Assembly: GCF_018739865.1 (NCBI RefSeq)
Contig: NZ_JADOER010000004.1
Span: forward strand, 1,171,480-1,235,479
Direction of reading: 5' to 3'
Length of the DNA stretch: 64,000 nt
From: Leptothoe kymatousa TAU-MAC 1615
Lineage (GTDB): Bacteria > Cyanobacteriota > Cyanobacteriia > Phormidesmidales > Phormidesmidaceae
The first letter of the stretch is position 1. The number at the start of each line of letters is the position of its first letter. Under the pieces are notes generated by a model that saw only the letters and a program-made list of their open reading frames with translations, was not told where the DNA came from and did not search any database. Positions 9,126 through 17,836 of this stretch are shown here, piece after piece. The position numbers and the translations under genes were made by a program.

Positions 9126-11231
9126 ATGAGTTTATGCATTAATCCCAGTTGTTCTCGGCCCGATCATCCGAACAATAACGAATCGAGTAGCTGTCAAGCC
9201 TGTGGGACAACTCTGATTTTGATGGGGCGCTATCGTGTTATGCGGCTGCTTAGCGACCAAACTGGCTTTGGTACGGTATATGAGGCCTACGAGCGGGATT
9301 CACCCAAAATTCTAAAGGTTTTGCGGCCAGAGCATGGCAATAATACAAAGGTTTTGGCCATGTTTCACCATGAGGCCTCGGTGCTCAGCCGTCTGCGCCA
9401 TCCAGGGGTGCCGTTTGTGGAACCCGACGGATATTTTCAGGTTTTGCCCACCACCGCAACGGTGCCCCTGCACTGCATTGTGATGGAAAAAATTGATGGC
9501 CTCAATTTGACCCAATGGATGCAGCAGCAAGGCAATCATCCCATTCAAGCGCAGCAGGCGATCAAGTGGTTGACCCAGCTGGTGAAAATTTTGGACCAGC
9601 TGCACCAAAATAGCTATTTCCATCGAGATATTAAGCCCCAGAACGTGATGATTCGCACCAGCGGGCAGCTGGCCCTGGTGGATTTTGGGGCGGCTCGGGA
9701 AGTGACCCAAACCTATTTGGCCCAGGTGAGCCGCGGTGGGGTGGCCACGGCCATTAGTTCTGCGGGCTACACCCCCCCCGAACAGGAACATGGCCAGGCG
9801 GTGCCCCAGTCTGATTTTTATGCCCTGGGGCGCACCCTAATTTACTTGCTAACCGCCAAGGCCCCGACGGATACAGCCTTGTACGATGCGTTGCACAACC
9901 GGTTTGATTGGCGACCCCATGCGCCTCAAATTTCGCCGGGGTTGGCCAATTTATTGGATAGCATGACGGCTGCACGGGTGGTGGACCGGCCAGTTAATGC
10001 CCAGGTGATTTTGGCGCAACTAGAGCAGTTGGGCCCCCAGGAGCCGTCCGTGGTGGCGACTGTGCCAGAAACCTCCCTGCCCATTAATAGTTTTTTCTCG
10101 GCCCAGACCCCACCGGGCCCAGATGCAATGGCGGCCCCGGATGCGACATCTGTGCAAAGGGGAATTACCACCCCCTCCTGGCAAACGTTGCCCAAAACCG
10201 CACCTAAGCGGCGGCGGCCTAAACGGGCGCTCCTGGTGGTGGGACTTTTGCTAATGGTCCTGGGCGCGATCGCAATTCGCCGCTACCCCAGGGAACCGGC
10301 CACTTTCTCCCCCAATCCCCAAGTTGCCATTGCCCAGCGGGGGGTGCAGCTACAGCGCACCTTGCCCAACCACAGCAGCACCATTAACGATCTGCTGTTA
10401 TTTGTCGATGGGTTGCGCATGGTCAGTGCCGGGGCCGATAACTCGATTCGTCTATGGGATTTAACCAATGGCAAGCAGCTGGAGGCTTGGGATCAGCAAA
10501 CCAGCTTTGTCAATACGATTTTGCTGAGCCCGGATGAAACCCGGCTCTACAGTGGCAATGCCGACGGGACCTTACAGGGGTGGGTGGTCGCCAATGGTAA
10601 TTTACTGTGGCAAAATTCGGCCGCCCACCAGGGTCCGGTTAATGTCATTACCCGGACCCCCGATGGGCAAAAGTTGGTCAGCGCCGGGGCCGATGGGTAT
10701 GTCCATGTTTGGCAGGCCAGCACCGGCAAGTTGATGACGTCTGTAAAAGCGGAACAAGGACCGATTAACAGCCTGGTGGTGACCTCAGACAGTCGATACA
10801 TTATTACCGCCGGCAGCGATCGCACCATTAACTTCTGGAATTTCGACACCGGAAAATCAGAGCGCACCCTGACCGGTCACGAAAGTTTTATCAATGCCCT
10901 GGCCATTAGTCCCGACGGTCGTTTTTTATTTAGCGCCAGTGCCGATGGCACCATCCGCCAGTGGAAAGTCAAAACGGGCAAACTGCTCCGCACCTTAGTG
11001 GGGCACACCAGCTATGTAAATGACATGATCTTCAGCCGCGATGGCCAAACATTAAGCACCGGCAGTGCTGACAAAACCGTACGCATTTGGAATGTGGAAA
11101 CAGGGACCCCCGAGCAGGTGCTGACCGGATTTGGCATGTTTATTGACCACTTGCTGATTTTGCCGTCCCAGCAAATGATCACCGCCAGCCGTGCCGAAAA
11201 CGCGATTAAAATCTGGCAAGAGATGCAGTAG
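9126..11231 (+). CDS. membrane Ser/Thr protein kinase with zinc-ribbon and WD40 repeats
   Basis: An N-terminal CxxxxC...CxxC ribbon (residues 4-27) precedes a Hanks-type kinase domain (about 31-300). The kinase has a glycine-rich loop (TGFGTVYEA), HRDIKPQN in the catalytic loop (about 166), DFG (about 186) and a YTPPEQ segment in place of APE. After a linker, one transmembrane helix lies at about 367-385. The C-terminal 290 residues hold about seven WD40 repeats with recurrent D-x-x-x-R-x-W endings (NSIRLWD, RTINFWN, KTVRIWN). The propeller would be extracytoplasmic and could sense ligands or scaffold partners. The architecture is typical of cyanobacterial STKs. Substrates are unknown. Confidence 0.93.
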   Translation: MSLCINPSCSRPDHPNNNESSSCQACGTTLILMGRYRVMRLLSDQTGFGTVYEAYERDSPKILKVLRPEHGNNTKVLAMFHHEASVLSRLRHPGVPFVEPDGYFQVLPTTATVPLHCIVMEKIDGLNLTQWMQQQGNHPIQAQQAIKWLTQLVKILDQLHQNSYFHRDIKPQNVMIRTSGQLALVDFGAAREVTQTYLAQVSRGGVATAISSAGYTPPEQEHGQAVPQSDFYALGRTLIYLLTAKAPTDTALYDALHNRFDWRPHAPQISPGLANLLDSMTAARVVDRPVNAQVILAQLEQLGPQEPSVVATVPETSLPINSFFSAQTPPGPDAMAAPDATSVQRGITTPSWQTLPKTAPKRRRPKRALLVVGLLLMVLGAIAIRRYPREPATFSPNPQVAIAQRGVQLQRTLPNHSSTINDLLLFVDGLRMVSAGADNSIRLWDLTNGKQLEAWDQQTSFVNTILLSPDETRLYSGNADGTLQGWVVANGNLLWQNSAAHQGPVNVITRTPDGQKLVSAGADGYVHVWQASTGKLMTSVKAEQGPINSLVVTSDSRYIITAGSDRTINFWNFDTGKSERTLTGHESFINALAISPDGRFLFSASADGTIRQWKVKTGKLLRTLVGHTSYVNDMIFSRDGQTLSTGSADKTVRIWNVETGTPEQVLTGFGMFIDHLLILPSQQMITASRAENAIKIWQEMQ

Positions 11232-11252
11232 TCAACCCGCATCAAAGGCGGG

Positions 11253-11329
11253 CCTAGTCGCCTTTGCGACAGGCCTCGTCGCCTTTGCGACACCTAGTCG
11301 CCTTGTTGGCGACACCTAGTCGCCCCTAA
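11253..11329. repeat. short tandem hairpin repeats between convergent genes
   Basis: Four imperfect units of 19-22 bp start at 11253, 11274, 11293 and 11315, each beginning CCTNGTCGCC. The first three each fold into a small hairpin: GTCGC-cttt-GCGAC at 11257-11270 and 11278-11291, and GTCGCC-ttgtt-GGCGAC at 11297-11313. They sit between the kinase stop and the stop of the converging GAF gene, and the last unit supplies that gene's stop codon. They may act as a two-way terminator although no T tract follows. Confidence 0.7.
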
Positions 11330-11855
11330 TGGAAGACGCCGAGGACAGCGTAACGGCCCCGGCCCGCATTTGTTCAATATCAGCCTCGGACCATGCCTTG
11401 GGGCTCCGACAGTTGTGGGCAACGAGCAAGCCCCATAGTCCCTTGTCCGTTAACACCGGCACCACTAAGTTGGCCCGCACCCGCAAATGACGCAGAAAAT
11501 CGCGATGGCAGGGTTCAATAGATGCGGTTTCCACATCTTCAATCGCCCGGATCCGTCCGTCTAGATAAAGGTCTGCATATTCATCGTTAAAACATTGGTC
11601 GGGGCCGGTGGAACCATAAATCGAAAAGTCATTGTCACTCAACGATTCAAAGGTGACCTGGCCTTCCCATTGGTTATAAAAGTAATAGATGGCCACTCGG
11701 TCGACCTGGAGCGATGAACGGATGGTATCAGTCGTTTTTTGTACCAACTGATCGCGCTGCATACTATCGCTCAGGCGTTGCAGAATCGATTGCATCGCAC
11801 CGGCTTCCGAATTGCGCCGTTGCATATGAATCTCGGGGTCAAATTGTATCGACAT
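11316..11855 (-). CDS. stand-alone GAF photosensor-like protein (DXCF cyanobacteriochrome type)
   Basis: This protein of about 179 residues is one GAF domain with no output module. It carries the features of bilin-binding cyanobacteriochrome GAFs: DRVAIYYF, the Asp-X-Cys-Phe motif as DQCF (Cys about 88), DGRIRAIEDV, the canonical Cys-His pair in EPCHRDFL (Cys about 116), RANLVVPV and LWGLLVAH. The two cysteines are 28 residues apart, the spacing I recall for the DXCF protein TePixJ (Cys494 and Cys522). That predicts a dual-cysteine chromophore and a blue/green-type response, which is inference. I start at ATG 11855; a GTG at 11879 would add eight residues. Without an effector it may signal by protein contacts. 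Confidence 0.75.
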   Translation of the reverse strand: MSIQFDPEIHMQRRNSEAGAMQSILQRLSDSMQRDQLVQKTTDTIRSSLQVDRVAIYYFYNQWEGQVTFESLSDNDFSIYGSTGPDQCFNDEYADLYLDGRIRAIEDVETASIEPCHRDFLRHLRVRANLVVPVLTDKGLWGLLVAHNCRSPKAWSEADIEQMRAGAVTLSSASSIRGD

Positions 11856-12116
11856 ATATCGACAAAGTAAAAGCAGCACTTCTCAGCATTAATTTTGTTG
11901 TACCACCTACTGTAGGAATACAGACATTTGTTTATAGAGTCTTAAGCCTGCACCAGTTTTCAAGGGTTCTTTTTTTATTACTTCTTAAGATTTGATGGCT
12001 GCGGGGGTTGCTTTAAGGGGCGTTTAGCTATCCCCGGTGGATGAAGTCGGAGTTCGCAGGTCGGAGGTCCTTAGCTGGATTTTTCGGCTTAATGCTAATA
12101 GCGGTGAGGGGCGTGG

Positions 12117-14426
12117 TTAAACAAATAGGACTGCGATCGCAAGTCCGGTGACCACCGTGGCTGCCCCCATGCGCATGGGTCGGCGTAGCCAGGTTGTTTT
12201 CTGAATAAACTGGGTGATGGTACTCAAAAAGCCGTAGCATATCAGTCCGGCGATGCAGGCTAGGCCCATCTTTAGCAATGCCTTTTGGTAAATGTGCACA
12301 AAGAACTGAGCCTGGTTGAGGGTGGAATATTGGTAGTTGCTATGGTCGGCAAAAATCTTCGCATCGGGTAGCCGGGTTGTTGTCCAACGCTCACCGCCAT
12401 CGATGGACTTAAAAATCTCTCCAGTCACCGCGCCAAAGCCAAACAGGGTTTGATCTTGACCATAGTTGGGCGATAGCACCAGGGGCATGGCCCCATATTC
12501 AAAGTTGTTCACAATCGCCAGGGGCACCGTGGCATCACCCAAGGGGGTAAAGGTGCGACCCCCGTCTGTGCTTTTTACCAGCCCGGTGCCCCGCGCGCTA
12601 ACAAACAGGGTTTGATCGTCACCATAGCTAGGGGAAACGGCAACAGCTTCAATATAGGGATGGTCACCGTAGATGGTGCTCGCAACTAAATTCCAGGTGT
12701 CGCCGCCGTCTCGGGTTTCGAAGAGGCCATCGTCGGAGCCCAGCCACAGGGTTTGATCTGCCCCATAGTTAGGGGAAATGGCCAGCTTTAGCTTTAGCCG
12801 ACTTTGGAATTGGTCTGGGGCCATCATCGCTGTCCAAGACCGGCCCCCATCCGTGGTTTTGTACACCCCTTCAGCACCGGTCATAAAGACGGTTTTGTCT
12901 TGGCCATAGTTGGGGGAGACCACCATAAAGGGGGACTCATTACCCACATGGCGGCCCAACTCACTCATTTTCTTAAAGGATTTGCCCCCATTGTCGGAGC
13001 GGTAAACCCGGCCGGCCTGGGTGCCCACAAACACTGTTTTATCCTGGCCATAGTTGGGCGACGGTGCGATCGCCAGCGCCCGTTCCCAACCTTCAAACCG
13101 CTGGAGCTTCCAGCCTTTATTTTGGGTATATCGCAATACGCCATTATTCAAAATGGTGGCAAACAGGGTTTTGTCCTGGCCATAGTTGGGCGAAAACGCC
13201 AAGGACTGAAACCGGCGGGGGTCGTCGTTGCGCTCAATGGGTTCAAATTGATCGGTAAAGAACGGCAGCTCTAGGCCCTGAGCCATGGGGGTCCAACTAT
13301 CGCCGCCATTGGCGCTCATATAGGCTTCGCCCACGTAGGTTACCGCCACCAGGGTGTTGTCGGTGGCATAGTCGGGTGATAGGGCTAGGGCCATGGGAAT
13401 ATCCCCGGGCAAGGTGTCCAGCTGGGTCCAATCGTCCCCCTGGTTGGTGGTCTTAAACAACCCGTTAAAGCCGCTGGCTAGGACCGTTCCATCTTGGTTA
13501 AAGCTGGGGGAAATGGCCAGGTCGGTAAAGTGGGCGTAGCCCATTTTGTCGGCTTGGGGGGTTTTGGTCAGTCCCCGGTCGACGGGCTGCCAGCTATCGC
13601 CGCTGAAGTAAAACACCCCTTCATTGGCGGTTGACCCGTAGAGGGTGAAGTCACGGCTGCCAGGGGTGTTGGCGCTAACCAGGTCCTGAATATTGGTTTC
13701 GGGCAATCCCTGGTTTAGGGCCGTGAGGGTTTGGCCACCGTCGGTGGTGGTGAGTACCCCCTGGCCCTCGGTGCCCACCCAGAAGGTGTTGGGGTCTGGC
13801 GCAAGGCTGATGCTGGTGATGGCGCTGTCGGTGCTACCTAGGGTAGACCAGGTTTTGCCCCCATCTTTAGACTGGTAGAGCTGTCCCTGCTGGTCCCCGA
13901 CAATAATATGAGTCGCGGCAGTTGCGATCGCGCCCACCGGCTGTTCTGTTGCCAAAGCCAAGGTCCAGCTATCGCCATCGCGGCGATAGACATTGCCATC
14001 ATGGCCCGTGACAAACACCTGGTCGGCATCCGTCGTCGAAACCGCCACCCGGTCTAGGGCGAGTTCTGGCAACCCTTGGTTAATCCGCTGCCAACCCTCT
14101 CCCCCATTTTCCGATTCGTATACGCCATCGCCCTCGGTGGTTAAATAGAGGTGTTGCGGCTCTGTGGCCCCAATGGCAAAGGCCGTCATCGGCCCTCGGT
14201 GGTCTAACCCCTGCACCTGGCGCTGCCAAGTGGTGCCACCGTCCCTAGACTTCAAAAAATTTCCTCGAACCAGCAGGTACATGGTTTGATCCTGTTGGTA
14301 GCTAGGGGATAGTTCCACCTGTTGCACCACATCGTGGGGATCGTGGGCTTGGGCCTGCCCGAGGCTAAAGCAGCCCACTAGCAATGCCGTAACAACACCG
14401 AGAAAAAAATGCTTTTTATAGTCCAT
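12117..14426 (-). CDS. secreted, membrane-anchored Asp-box (BNR/sortilin-like) beta-propeller protein
   Basis: This protein of about 769 residues has a signal peptide (FFLGVVTALLVGCFSLGQAQA) and at least ten Asp-box motifs of the type S-x-D-G-G-x-T-W spread through its length (for example SRDGGTTW, TTDGGRSW, TRDGGDTW, SIDGGERW). It ends with two hydrophobic helices in the last 60 residues. Segments reading SPNYGQDKT recur about every 45 residues. Asp-box propellers occur in sialidases, sortilins and the photosystem assembly factor Ycf48, but no sialidase Arg triad is evident, so a binding or scaffolding role is more likely than hydrolysis. I start at ATG 14426; the upstream TTG frame (14444) adds six residues. 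Confidence 0.8.
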   Translation of the reverse strand: MDYKKHFFLGVVTALLVGCFSLGQAQAHDPHDVVQQVELSPSYQQDQTMYLLVRGNFLKSRDGGTTWQRQVQGLDHRGPMTAFAIGATEPQHLYLTTEGDGVYESENGGEGWQRINQGLPELALDRVAVSTTDADQVFVTGHDGNVYRRDGDSWTLALATEQPVGAIATAATHIIVGDQQGQLYQSKDGGKTWSTLGSTDSAITSISLAPDPNTFWVGTEGQGVLTTTDGGQTLTALNQGLPETNIQDLVSANTPGSRDFTLYGSTANEGVFYFSGDSWQPVDRGLTKTPQADKMGYAHFTDLAISPSFNQDGTVLASGFNGLFKTTNQGDDWTQLDTLPGDIPMALALSPDYATDNTLVAVTYVGEAYMSANGGDSWTPMAQGLELPFFTDQFEPIERNDDPRRFQSLAFSPNYGQDKTLFATILNNGVLRYTQNKGWKLQRFEGWERALAIAPSPNYGQDKTVFVGTQAGRVYRSDNGGKSFKKMSELGRHVGNESPFMVVSPNYGQDKTVFMTGAEGVYKTTDGGRSWTAMMAPDQFQSRLKLKLAISPNYGADQTLWLGSDDGLFETRDGGDTWNLVASTIYGDHPYIEAVAVSPSYGDDQTLFVSARGTGLVKSTDGGRTFTPLGDATVPLAIVNNFEYGAMPLVLSPNYGQDQTLFGFGAVTGEIFKSIDGGERWTTTRLPDAKIFADHSNYQYSTLNQAQFFVHIYQKALLKMGLACIAGLICYGFLSTITQFIQKTTWLRRPMRMGAATVVTGLAIAVLFV

Positions 14427-14934
14427 AATGCCGCATGGGATCAAGAAGCCGCCTAGCTTGATGCGCTTTGCCTAGTGATTGACTTGGGAGAAATACGTAA
14501 AGCTTCAAAGGGAGAACAATCCTTCAAGCTGTTCTAAATCCAATGAATCAAAGACTTCAATATTGCTGTTCTTTCGGATGGTTTTATCTTCCCAATGCAA
14601 AAGCTTAGGAGCTGTTAAGAAACTACTTCACGGTTTAGTCCCGAAAGGCTTGTTAAGTCATAATTTAAATGGAAAAGACCATGATTTTATTTCTAAACAA
14701 GCCCTTAGTCAGTAAAACTGATTGGTTTACGTTCTTAAATCAGTAATGGCAATAATCTAGCTAAGGCGGACTCATTGTTCCCTGGGGACACTGAAAATAA
14801 ACGTGATCAGGGTAGCATGTAACAACAAAAATAGTTGTTGTTTGACGGGGCTTTATTGATAAAAAGAACAATATGTGTTGATTGTTGTCTGTCTAGTTGT
14901 CTTTGGGCGTTTCCCTACATCGTTCGAGGGAAAT
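14427..14934. other. non-coding spacer with MITE-like insertion
   Basis: This roughly 500-bp stretch separates the Asp-box gene from the end of the hybrid kinase gene and holds no gene that I can support. It contains MITE-like copy 2 (14608-14704). Short frames here overlap the element and lack ribosome-binding sites. Confidence 0.6.
14608..14704. mobile_element. 97-bp MITE-like element, copy 2 with TTA target duplication
   Basis: This copy is 97 bp long, like copy 1 at 6464-6560, and is flanked on both sides by TTA (14605-14607 and 14705-14707). The terminal inverted repeats are imperfect: left GGAGCTGTTAAGAAACTA, right (reverse complement) GGGCTTGTTTAGAAATAA. A 3-bp TNA-type duplication is characteristic of some IS5-family transposases, so a relative of that family may mobilise it. 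No transposase gene is in the window. Confidence 0.72.
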
Positions 14935-17814
14935 CTACACTTCGTCCGCTAGCATTTGGAGGATTAAGTCATAGCGAAAATCATGGGTATACCCTTCCAG
15001 GGTGGCTACCAATGATGATTTGTCAGCAGGTGCCTGAGCCAGCAAGTCCAGAATCATGGGGCTACTGAGATGTTTGGCTGCTGTTTTCAAATCTTGTTTC
15101 CAACTGGCTGGCATGGCCTGTAGCTGTTGGTGTATTTGAGTTGCGTCTGTGGTATTTGCAGGGCCAGGTGTCGGATGTGGGCTGGCCTCATCTTCGTATA
15201 GATAGGTTACCTGTAGGTGTTGGGCAAGTTTGTCCCATAGCTCCTGTTCCATAAAGGGTTTACTCACAAAATCGTCACAGCCTGCTGCATAGGCCTGCTG
15301 CTGTTGTTCTTCCAGGACCTGGGCCGTGAGGGCAATAATCACTGGGGGGGAAGGCTGTGCTTTGATGCGGCGAGTGGCTTCTAATCCATGCATGCCGGGT
15401 AAACACATATCCATCCAAATTAATTGGGGCTGCCATTGTTGTGTAACCTCAATGGCAGCTTGGCCATCGCCAACGGTCTGTACGTCGAAGCCCAGGTGAG
15501 ACAGCAAACGGACCATGAGCTGCTGGGTGTCGGGCTGATCTTCAACCACTAATATTTTGAGCGTACTTTGACCTGGGGCTAGACCGACAATCCGTCGGGT
15601 GGCTTGGGCCGCAGCGTTGGTTGGGGGCTGCTGTGTTGCAATTTTTATGGGGATGGTAAAGGCAAAGGTTGTGCCTTGGCCCAGGGCACTGTCGACGCTG
15701 ATGTGTCCCCCCATTAGCGATACAAATGTCTCACTAATGGGTAACCCTAACCCGGTTCCCTGCCCATGCTTTTGACCCAATGTGGCTTGGGTAAAGGGTT
15801 CAAACAGGTTGGGGATATCGGCGGCGGCGATGCCGGGGCCGGTGTCGGTTACCAAAAAGGTGAGCTGATGGTGGCTATGGTCCCATTGGACGGTGAGTGC
15901 AACACTACCCTGGTCGGTAAATTTAATCCCATTGCCCACCAGGTTGATTAAAATTTGTCGTAATTTGCGTTCATCATTGTAGATATGGTGGGGCAGGTCT
16001 GGCGGAAATTCTAAGGAAAAGTCAATTCCTTTTTTATATGCTTTATGACCCAACATCTCCTTGAGGGTGATGAGTAAGTGATGCAGATTAAAGTTGCCGT
16101 AGGTGAGGGTGCTTTGACCTGCTTCGATTTTGGACATTTCTAGAATGTCGTTGATCAGGGTGAGTAAATGTTCTCCGCTACGATTAATGATGGCTAGTGT
16201 CTGTTGTTGCTCGTTATTTAAGTTTTGGTCGCGGGTCAGCAGCTGACTAAAACCTAAAATTGAGTTGAGGGGTGTTCTCAGTTCATGGCTCATGTGGGCT
16301 AAAAATTTGCTCTTTGCCTGGTTGGCCAATTCGGCATCTTCCTTGGCTTGGGAAACCTTGTTTTCAGCCCGTTTGCGGGCCGTAATATCTTTTGCGCAGA
16401 TCAATGCGCAGTGTTGCTGGTTTAGCAACATCAGTTCGGCGGAGATTAAATACGTTTGTCGCGGCTTGTTGGGTTTATCGATTTCGATTTCCCAGTCGTG
16501 GATAGCGCCCTGGTGTTGCAGGGCCTGGGGAAAGAGTTTGGGGTGTTTGGGGTGTTTGAATTGAAAAACTGCTGACGGTGTACCAATTACCTCAGATCGA
16601 TCGCGATCGCAAATGGCAACCATGGCCTCGTTTACTTCGATATACACCCCGTCTGGAAAGGTGGTGATGGCCATGGGGTCTGTGTTTGAATAGAACGCTT
16701 TGGAAAATTTTTCTTGCGATCGCTGTAGTTCCAAGGTGCGTTGATTGACCTGTTCTTCAAGAGAGGCATATAAGCTGGCATTCTCTTGGGAAATGGTGCT
16801 CAGCAATGACGATAGCTGGGCGAGTTCATCGTGGTGTGGAAAATTGAGGGGCGCGATGGGCTGCCCTTGGCGAGTGTCTTGCACCGCTAAGCTAAGCTGC
16901 CGCAGAGGTTTTACCAGCCGTTGTCGAGTAAATCTAAAGGTGCTCCAGACAATGTAAAGAATAACGCTGCTGATAAACAGCAGGATCACTAGGGGAAAAA
17001 TCAGATCCGCTAGGACTTCTTGGAGGGGTTGTTCGACCATGGCATACCAGGGAACGCTGTCCATGGGATGGGCACTGGCTAAGACCCATTGCTTTCTTAA
17101 GCCTGGATAAATTGATAAATCAGCTGCATAAATAGACTCTGGGGTTTTACCCTCAAGGTGATTGAGTCTAGGGGCCTCGTTGGCTATTTGGGGCGCACGG
17201 TAGCTAATAATTTCACCATTTTCAGTGGCCAGGTAGCTATAGCCGGTGCGCCCCACCTCAATATCAAGGGTGGTATCCCAGAGTTCTGTAAGATCTAAAC
17301 GGGCCAGCAACATGCCCTGGGGTAGGCCAATATCGTCTAAGACGGGGACAACAATTTCGATATAGGGTTGGGTATCTGCATATTGCAGATGGCTCACCCT
17401 CACCTGGCCCACTTCAGGGGGCTGTTTTAGCCAGGGGATAGAATAGTTCGTTTTTTGTTGAGGTTGGCCAAAGGCTTGTACCTGATTAATAATTTTCTGT
17501 TGATTGTCGAGATAGATGATTTCTTGCAGAGACGGGTAGCGGGTTAAGAAATAGCGCAGGTTAGTAGTCTCGACCTGGCTGGTGTGCAGCGTTGACCCTG
17601 TAAGCAACAAACTACTTTCCAAATCTAGCAGCAAGATATCGAAGGTTTCGGCGGCACCTTGGGTAAGTTGCTGCAAACTATGGTGGACGCGATTGATTTG
17701 GCGACGTCCCCCCTCGATTAAGGTGCTGCCTAAACCCATAAAGGCAATCAAGCTGAGTAGGAGAACTCGCCAGTTGATTTGTTGATTTAGGAACTGGTTT
17801 TGGTTAGGCAACAT
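14935..17814 (-). CDS. membrane Cache-PAS hybrid histidine kinase
   Basis: This 959-residue sensor has a transmembrane helix at about 17-34, an extracytoplasmic double-Cache-like domain (about 40-265), a second helix (about 270-290) and a HAMP segment. A PAS domain (about 370-480) follows, then HisKA with its His in [11 protein letters not shown] (about 510), HATPase (G2 GTGLGLPIS, about 686) and a receiver (about 751-871) with Asp in WMDMCLPGMHG. The C-terminal tail is helical without a clear HPt motif. It lies 22 bp or so downstream of a periplasmic-binding lipoprotein gene, which itself follows a REC-GGDEF-EAL gene. That order suggests a ligand sensor signalling to c-di-GMP turnover. Confidence 0.9.
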   Translation of the reverse strand: MLPNQNQFLNQQINWRVLLLSLIAFMGLGSTLIEGGRRQINRVHHSLQQLTQGAAETFDILLLDLESSLLLTGSTLHTSQVETTNLRYFLTRYPSLQEIIYLDNQQKIINQVQAFGQPQQKTNYSIPWLKQPPEVGQVRVSHLQYADTQPYIEIVVPVLDDIGLPQGMLLARLDLTELWDTTLDIEVGRTGYSYLATENGEIISYRAPQIANEAPRLNHLEGKTPESIYAADLSIYPGLRKQWVLASAHPMDSVPWYAMVEQPLQEVLADLIFPLVILLFISSVILYIVWSTFRFTRQRLVKPLRQLSLAVQDTRQGQPIAPLNFPHHDELAQLSSLLSTISQENASLYASLEEQVNQRTLELQRSQEKFSKAFYSNTDPMAITTFPDGVYIEVNEAMVAICDRDRSEVIGTPSAVFQFKHPKHPKLFPQALQHQGAIHDWEIEIDKPNKPRQTYLISAELMLLNQQHCALICAKDITARKRAENKVSQAKEDAELANQAKSKFLAHMSHELRTPLNSILGFSQLLTRDQNLNNEQQQTLAIINRSGEHLLTLINDILEMSKIEAGQSTLTYGNFNLHHLLITLKEMLGHKAYKKGIDFSLEFPPDLPHHIYNDERKLRQILINLVGNGIKFTDQGSVALTVQWDHSHHQLTFLVTDTGPGIAAADIPNLFEPFTQATLGQKHGQGTGLGLPISETFVSLMGGHISVDSALGQGTTFAFTIPIKIATQQPPTNAAAQATRRIVGLAPGQSTLKILVVEDQPDTQQLMVRLLSHLGFDVQTVGDGQAAIEVTQQWQPQLIWMDMCLPGMHGLEATRRIKAQPSPPVIIALTAQVLEEQQQQAYAAGCDDFVSKPFMEQELWDKLAQHLQVTYLYEDEASPHPTPGPANTTDATQIHQQLQAMPASWKQDLKTAAKHLSSPMILDLLAQAPADKSSLVATLEGYTHDFRYDLILQMLADEV

Positions 17815-17836
17815 CAGTCAAGACCATGGATGGCGG

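Noticed and set aside
11253..11329. Possible CRISPR array
   Set aside because: Units are 19-22 bp, contiguous without unique spacers, and self-complementary. No cas genes are present.
12117..14426. Sialidase (neuraminidase) enzyme
   Set aside because: Asp-boxes are abundant, but no FRIP motif or Arg triad is evident. A non-enzymatic propeller is the safer description.
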